The notes beneath the pieces were generated by a model, which was not told the origin of the DNA, did no database searches, and saw only the letters and a list, made by a program, of their open reading frames with translations. DNA of 64,000 nucleotides, taken from Gnomoniopsis sp. IMI 355080 (taxonomy: Eukaryota > Ascomycota > Sordariomycetes > Diaporthales > Gnomoniaceae). Shown one piece after another: positions 60,901 to 64,000 of the stretch. The stretch lies in the NCBI GenBank assembly GCA_027946555.1, contig JAPEVC010000001.1, positions 186,001 to 250,000 on the forward strand, read 5' to 3'. Numbering within the stretch: position 1 is the first letter of the stretch; each line of letters opens with the position of its first letter. The translations under genes and the position numbers were made by a program.

Positions 60901-63900
60901 ATACAGGTATGAAGCAGGTACCAATGACTTAGGGTATCAAGCTTGGGCTCTCCAGGTCCATGTGCTCGATTTACAATGGTTTAAAGTGTTGTAAGCATGT
61001 AAGCTTCTCATCAGGCGTGCCAAAGCGTGAGAACGACTCTGTACCTGTGTACAGGTTCTCACCAAATCCACACAGCTTCACGATTTTGAAACCCAGGTCA
61101 GGGGAGAGTTACCTAGGTAGTCTGTGAGGGTAGAAAGGTCTGTTAGAAGACTGCACATACTACTGCTGGAGTACATGGAGTTTTCAACACGCTTACGTCA
61201 ATCACATGGTGCCAGGCCTATAAGGTCGAATACCCTCATGGCATGTGCCTTCTCGTGCCGAACTCATTCATCGTTTGTCTACCTCGAGCATTCGCCATCC
61301 CTTTCCGAGTGCGCATCTGATATGTCACAATCAACCTCATGTATTCAAAACCGAGTGGAGAGCTAGACTTGATGTGGGAAAAGATTCAACACTCTCAAAG
61401 TGAAATGTGAGATAAACTTGCGAGGTTCACAATCATTCGGACCACTGTACACGTAGGCTTTCTTGTTGAAATCCTAGTATCCTGGTAAGCAGCACGCCCG
61501 TGAGCATCCGCGAAAGCCGAACTCGAGATGAATTATGATACACAATCTTTCCCTTGCGTAAGATCATATACTGAAACATTGTCACGCCAACACTCCATGA
61601 TCGGCTGGTATAGCCCTATTGAACACTGTGGGCCTGCCTAGACTGGTAGACGTGCTGAAACAATCCCCTCATTGTGAATGAAAGTATGTCACATCGACTG
61701 AAATGGTACTTGGGATTACGGCTTACAAGACTAGTTGTGTACAAAGCTATGAGTTTTCGTTGAATCCAGGATCCGAGCCTAACAAAATACGGGACCGTGA
61801 TGAATTTAGATTACTGGACTGGGACGTCAGAATGGACGGAAATACAATAGGCTCTGTTCCAGTGTCACTTGTATGTTCTGTTGACTGCTCTGTTTCACAA
61901 AACGGTACCTCGTGCGTGTCGTTGCCGTTCTCTACACAGTCCTCGGTGCTGCAAGAGACAAAGACATCATGATAATCTCAAGGATGATGGAATCGATACG
62001 ACCTTGGTAGTAAGAGAGACCTCAAACTCGCAATATAGCGTATCTGTGCTTGACTGTCTCCTCAATACTTGTTACAACATATCTTCCACTACTGGTGTGG
62101 TGGTGTTATCTGCAGTCCCGAGCCTGCTTCAATTTATGGTAGTCATTTCACGCAGAGTAATCACACTCACGCGGGTCAACTTGAGATATAAAATTTGCCG
62201 GATAGTGGGTGATTGCATGAAAGTTGAGCGGTGTAGATATCGGAAATCAGTGAGCACAACCATCTTGCATAGATATTCAAAAGATGTGCATACAGTCTTC
62301 GTCACACCACACACTTCGAATGGTATGATCTATCACATACTATGAGTGCTGTACCACACCACTGGCGCATACTTTCCGAATCGAAACCGCAGGATGTTGG
62401 CATTTCGACTCTTGGTGCAGAGCGACGGTGTGATCCAGCAGACCAAGTCTGACAATCTAGGCAGATGGGCAGGATGAACGCCACGACAGGACCCAGACGA
62501 CCGAGCATGTATGCAAGCCGACATTTAGGCAGGGCTTTGCCTCTGGTTCGGGAATATTCTCGGTGATCCAGTCGGATCTGGCGCAGGAGTGAGACCCCCC
62601 ATCGAGAAACGTATCTGGAGCGAAAGGCTCAGGTCCCATCAACAAGCTCATCATCACCTTGCCAAATGACAGGGCTCATAAACTCTTGTCGTATTTTGGA
62701 TACTTATTGCACATAATAATTGGACATAGGCAGCCTCGCTTACTCGGCTTACAGTCCGTCTCGCGACGAGGCCAAGCTCTGGGGCTATTGCTCGCCGAAT
62801 TTGACATTTCTTCATTCTAGACCTTTTGATCTGCATGCTTTGTGGATCTGTGGACCCCTACCCCGTGCCAGTCATGGTGCGGAGTACTGAAGGAGGCTCA
62901 TAGGGCCCGAGGAATACCTTGCGTTTTGTAAACTGTCCATGCCATGCCTGTCGTTCGCGCAGGGGCTCTGTTGAAGGGGCTGACGCCGCTCCAAGGTGTT
63001 CAAGACCATGAGTGAGACTATTTATCACCTGCAGTTAAGAGTTGACATGTCCTTACTCACAGCTTTCTTACCGCCTCACTGGAGTGTGGTGACTGGGGAT
63101 TTGGTACATAATTCGAAGTGTACGCATACATGAATTATGCGGCACCGGTCGAACGGAGCTATCAGCATCATCAGACCAATTAGAAGCCAGTGAAGTCACT
63201 ATCTCGACGTGGAAGTCTATATACTTTCTCTTACATACACACCACTTATACTCGTATCGTGAGGTGAGGCTGCATGCAGCCAATCTTGAACATAGCAGTG
63301 TGATTATTTTGTTGACTCTCTCCTACCTGCTGCTTGTGCAACAAACTAACTTCAATGGGCACGGGTTGCAGGAGGCAGGGCTCTGCAGGAGACTACTCTA
63401 GGCTGTCGAATACTAGTCCGCGGAAAGGGTGGATGCGTATGCTGGCCAGAGGGTGGACTCAGGATGCGGACTTGCTGGCAAGTTCCGTGACCAGAACAGG
63501 GACTGCGAACGAATTGTAGTGGTGGAATAAGGTAGGCGAGTGGTACAAGATATCCCACACATCAAGATACTTTCCATGTTTATTCACGATATGCAACTAC
63601 GTCTGGCTTGGTGCATACATCGCGCATACTTCGCATTGTCCACTGCACCTAGTCCAGGAAGTAAGACGGCCTTACTAGGGACAAGACATGATAGCGATGC
63701 CACAGTGTTTATGTGAGGAATCACATCTCCTCTCGACGGAATAGCAATCAGACCAAGCCTGTTTGAGGCTGGCTAAAACGCCGTGAGCACTGACGTGGCA
63801 GTCAGGTCTTGAGTGTTCCGCTGCACGTCGTAACGTTCATCTCTGTGGGCGTAGCCCAGGACGAGTCAATGTACGACGATCGTGTCAGGAGTCCAGGTAG

Positions 63901-64000
63901 CGATCTGTAATGTTTTCCGAACAAGGCAACTGTAACAACTCTTCTGATAGCGCCCAGCAGTCATCGCTGTAAGCAGGAGTGCTACATCGCGGCCTCGCGG
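57917..64000. other. Gene-free interval, 6 kb
   Basis: The first few hundred bases are the 3' flank of the Irc6-type gene. After that no exon with family similarity, signal peptide or convincing splice structure is visible on either strand. Open frames are short; the longest, 61869..62345 (158 codons), has no motif. TAGGTA/TACCTA motifs recur (about 60745-60755, 61110-61120). There are no terminal repeats, tandem arrays or telomere repeats. It could be an old decayed transposon or non-coding region. Confidence 0.5.

Noticed and set aside
61869..62345. 158-codon open frame on the plus strand
   Set aside because: Composition looks random (many Cys, Arg, Val), with no recognisable domain and no clear promoter.
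1..64000. CRISPR arrays, rRNA genes, bacterial operons, telomere repeats
   Set aside because: None found by eye; no regularly spaced repeats, no 5S or 18S/28S signatures, no TTAGGG arrays.

Overview
The window is a stretch of filamentous ascomycete (Pezizomycotina) nuclear chromosome. The genes carry short GT-AG introns of about 43-384 nt. Protein hallmarks are fungal: Set1 with an N-terminal RRM, Tom40, a 161-aa tropomyosin, an Aim6-type phosphodiesterase and Irc6. tropomyosin and Set1 look most like Sordariomycetes versions to me, and intergenic DNA is sprinkled with TAGGTACCT-like motifs, but the class is an inference. Gene spans cover about half of the 64 kb. I see no bacterial operon, virus, CRISPR array or intact transposon.

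Layout. 0-10 kb is conserved housekeeping DNA: RRP17-type rRNA processing factor (+), tropomyosin (-), a conserved fungal protein of unknown function (+), and COMPASS methyltransferase SET1 (-). After a gene-free gap come an aquaglyceroporin with a long cytosolic N terminus (+, 13.7-15.8 kb), a small secreted protein with a cyanovirin-N-like fold (-, 17.0-17.7 kb), TOM40 (-, 19.1-20.3 kb) and a phosphofructo-2-kinase whose phosphatase catalytic histidine is alanine (+, 21.7-23.8 kb). The 24.5-28.1 kb block holds an intron-containing tRNA-Gly(CCC), an intronless C5-methyltransferase-like protein with a possible mitochondrial presequence (+), and a convergent PPxY-containing tail-anchored protein (-). 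After another 3.9 kb gap come the 2214-aa TFIIIC B-block subunit (-, 32.0-38.9 kb), a lysine-rich conserved protein (-), an Aim6-like membrane phosphodiesterase (+), cyanase (+), a tiny spliced gene (+), an ABCC/MRP-type ABC transporter (+, 51.0-56.2 kb) and the Irc6/AAGAB homologue (+). The last 6 kb contains no gene I can support.

Functions are mixed: chromatin and transcription (Set1, TFIIIC), rRNA maturation, mitochondrial import, cytoskeleton, glycolytic control, transport and cyanate detoxification. There is no obvious metabolic cluster. Exon boundaries were worked out by hand from splice consensus, reading frame and recalled family conservation. The 5' end of cyanase and the small 46.8 kb gene are the least certain models. 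The most unusual locus is the C5-methyltransferase-like gene: it keeps the family's overall order of motifs but has substitutions in motifs I, IV, VI, VIII and X.
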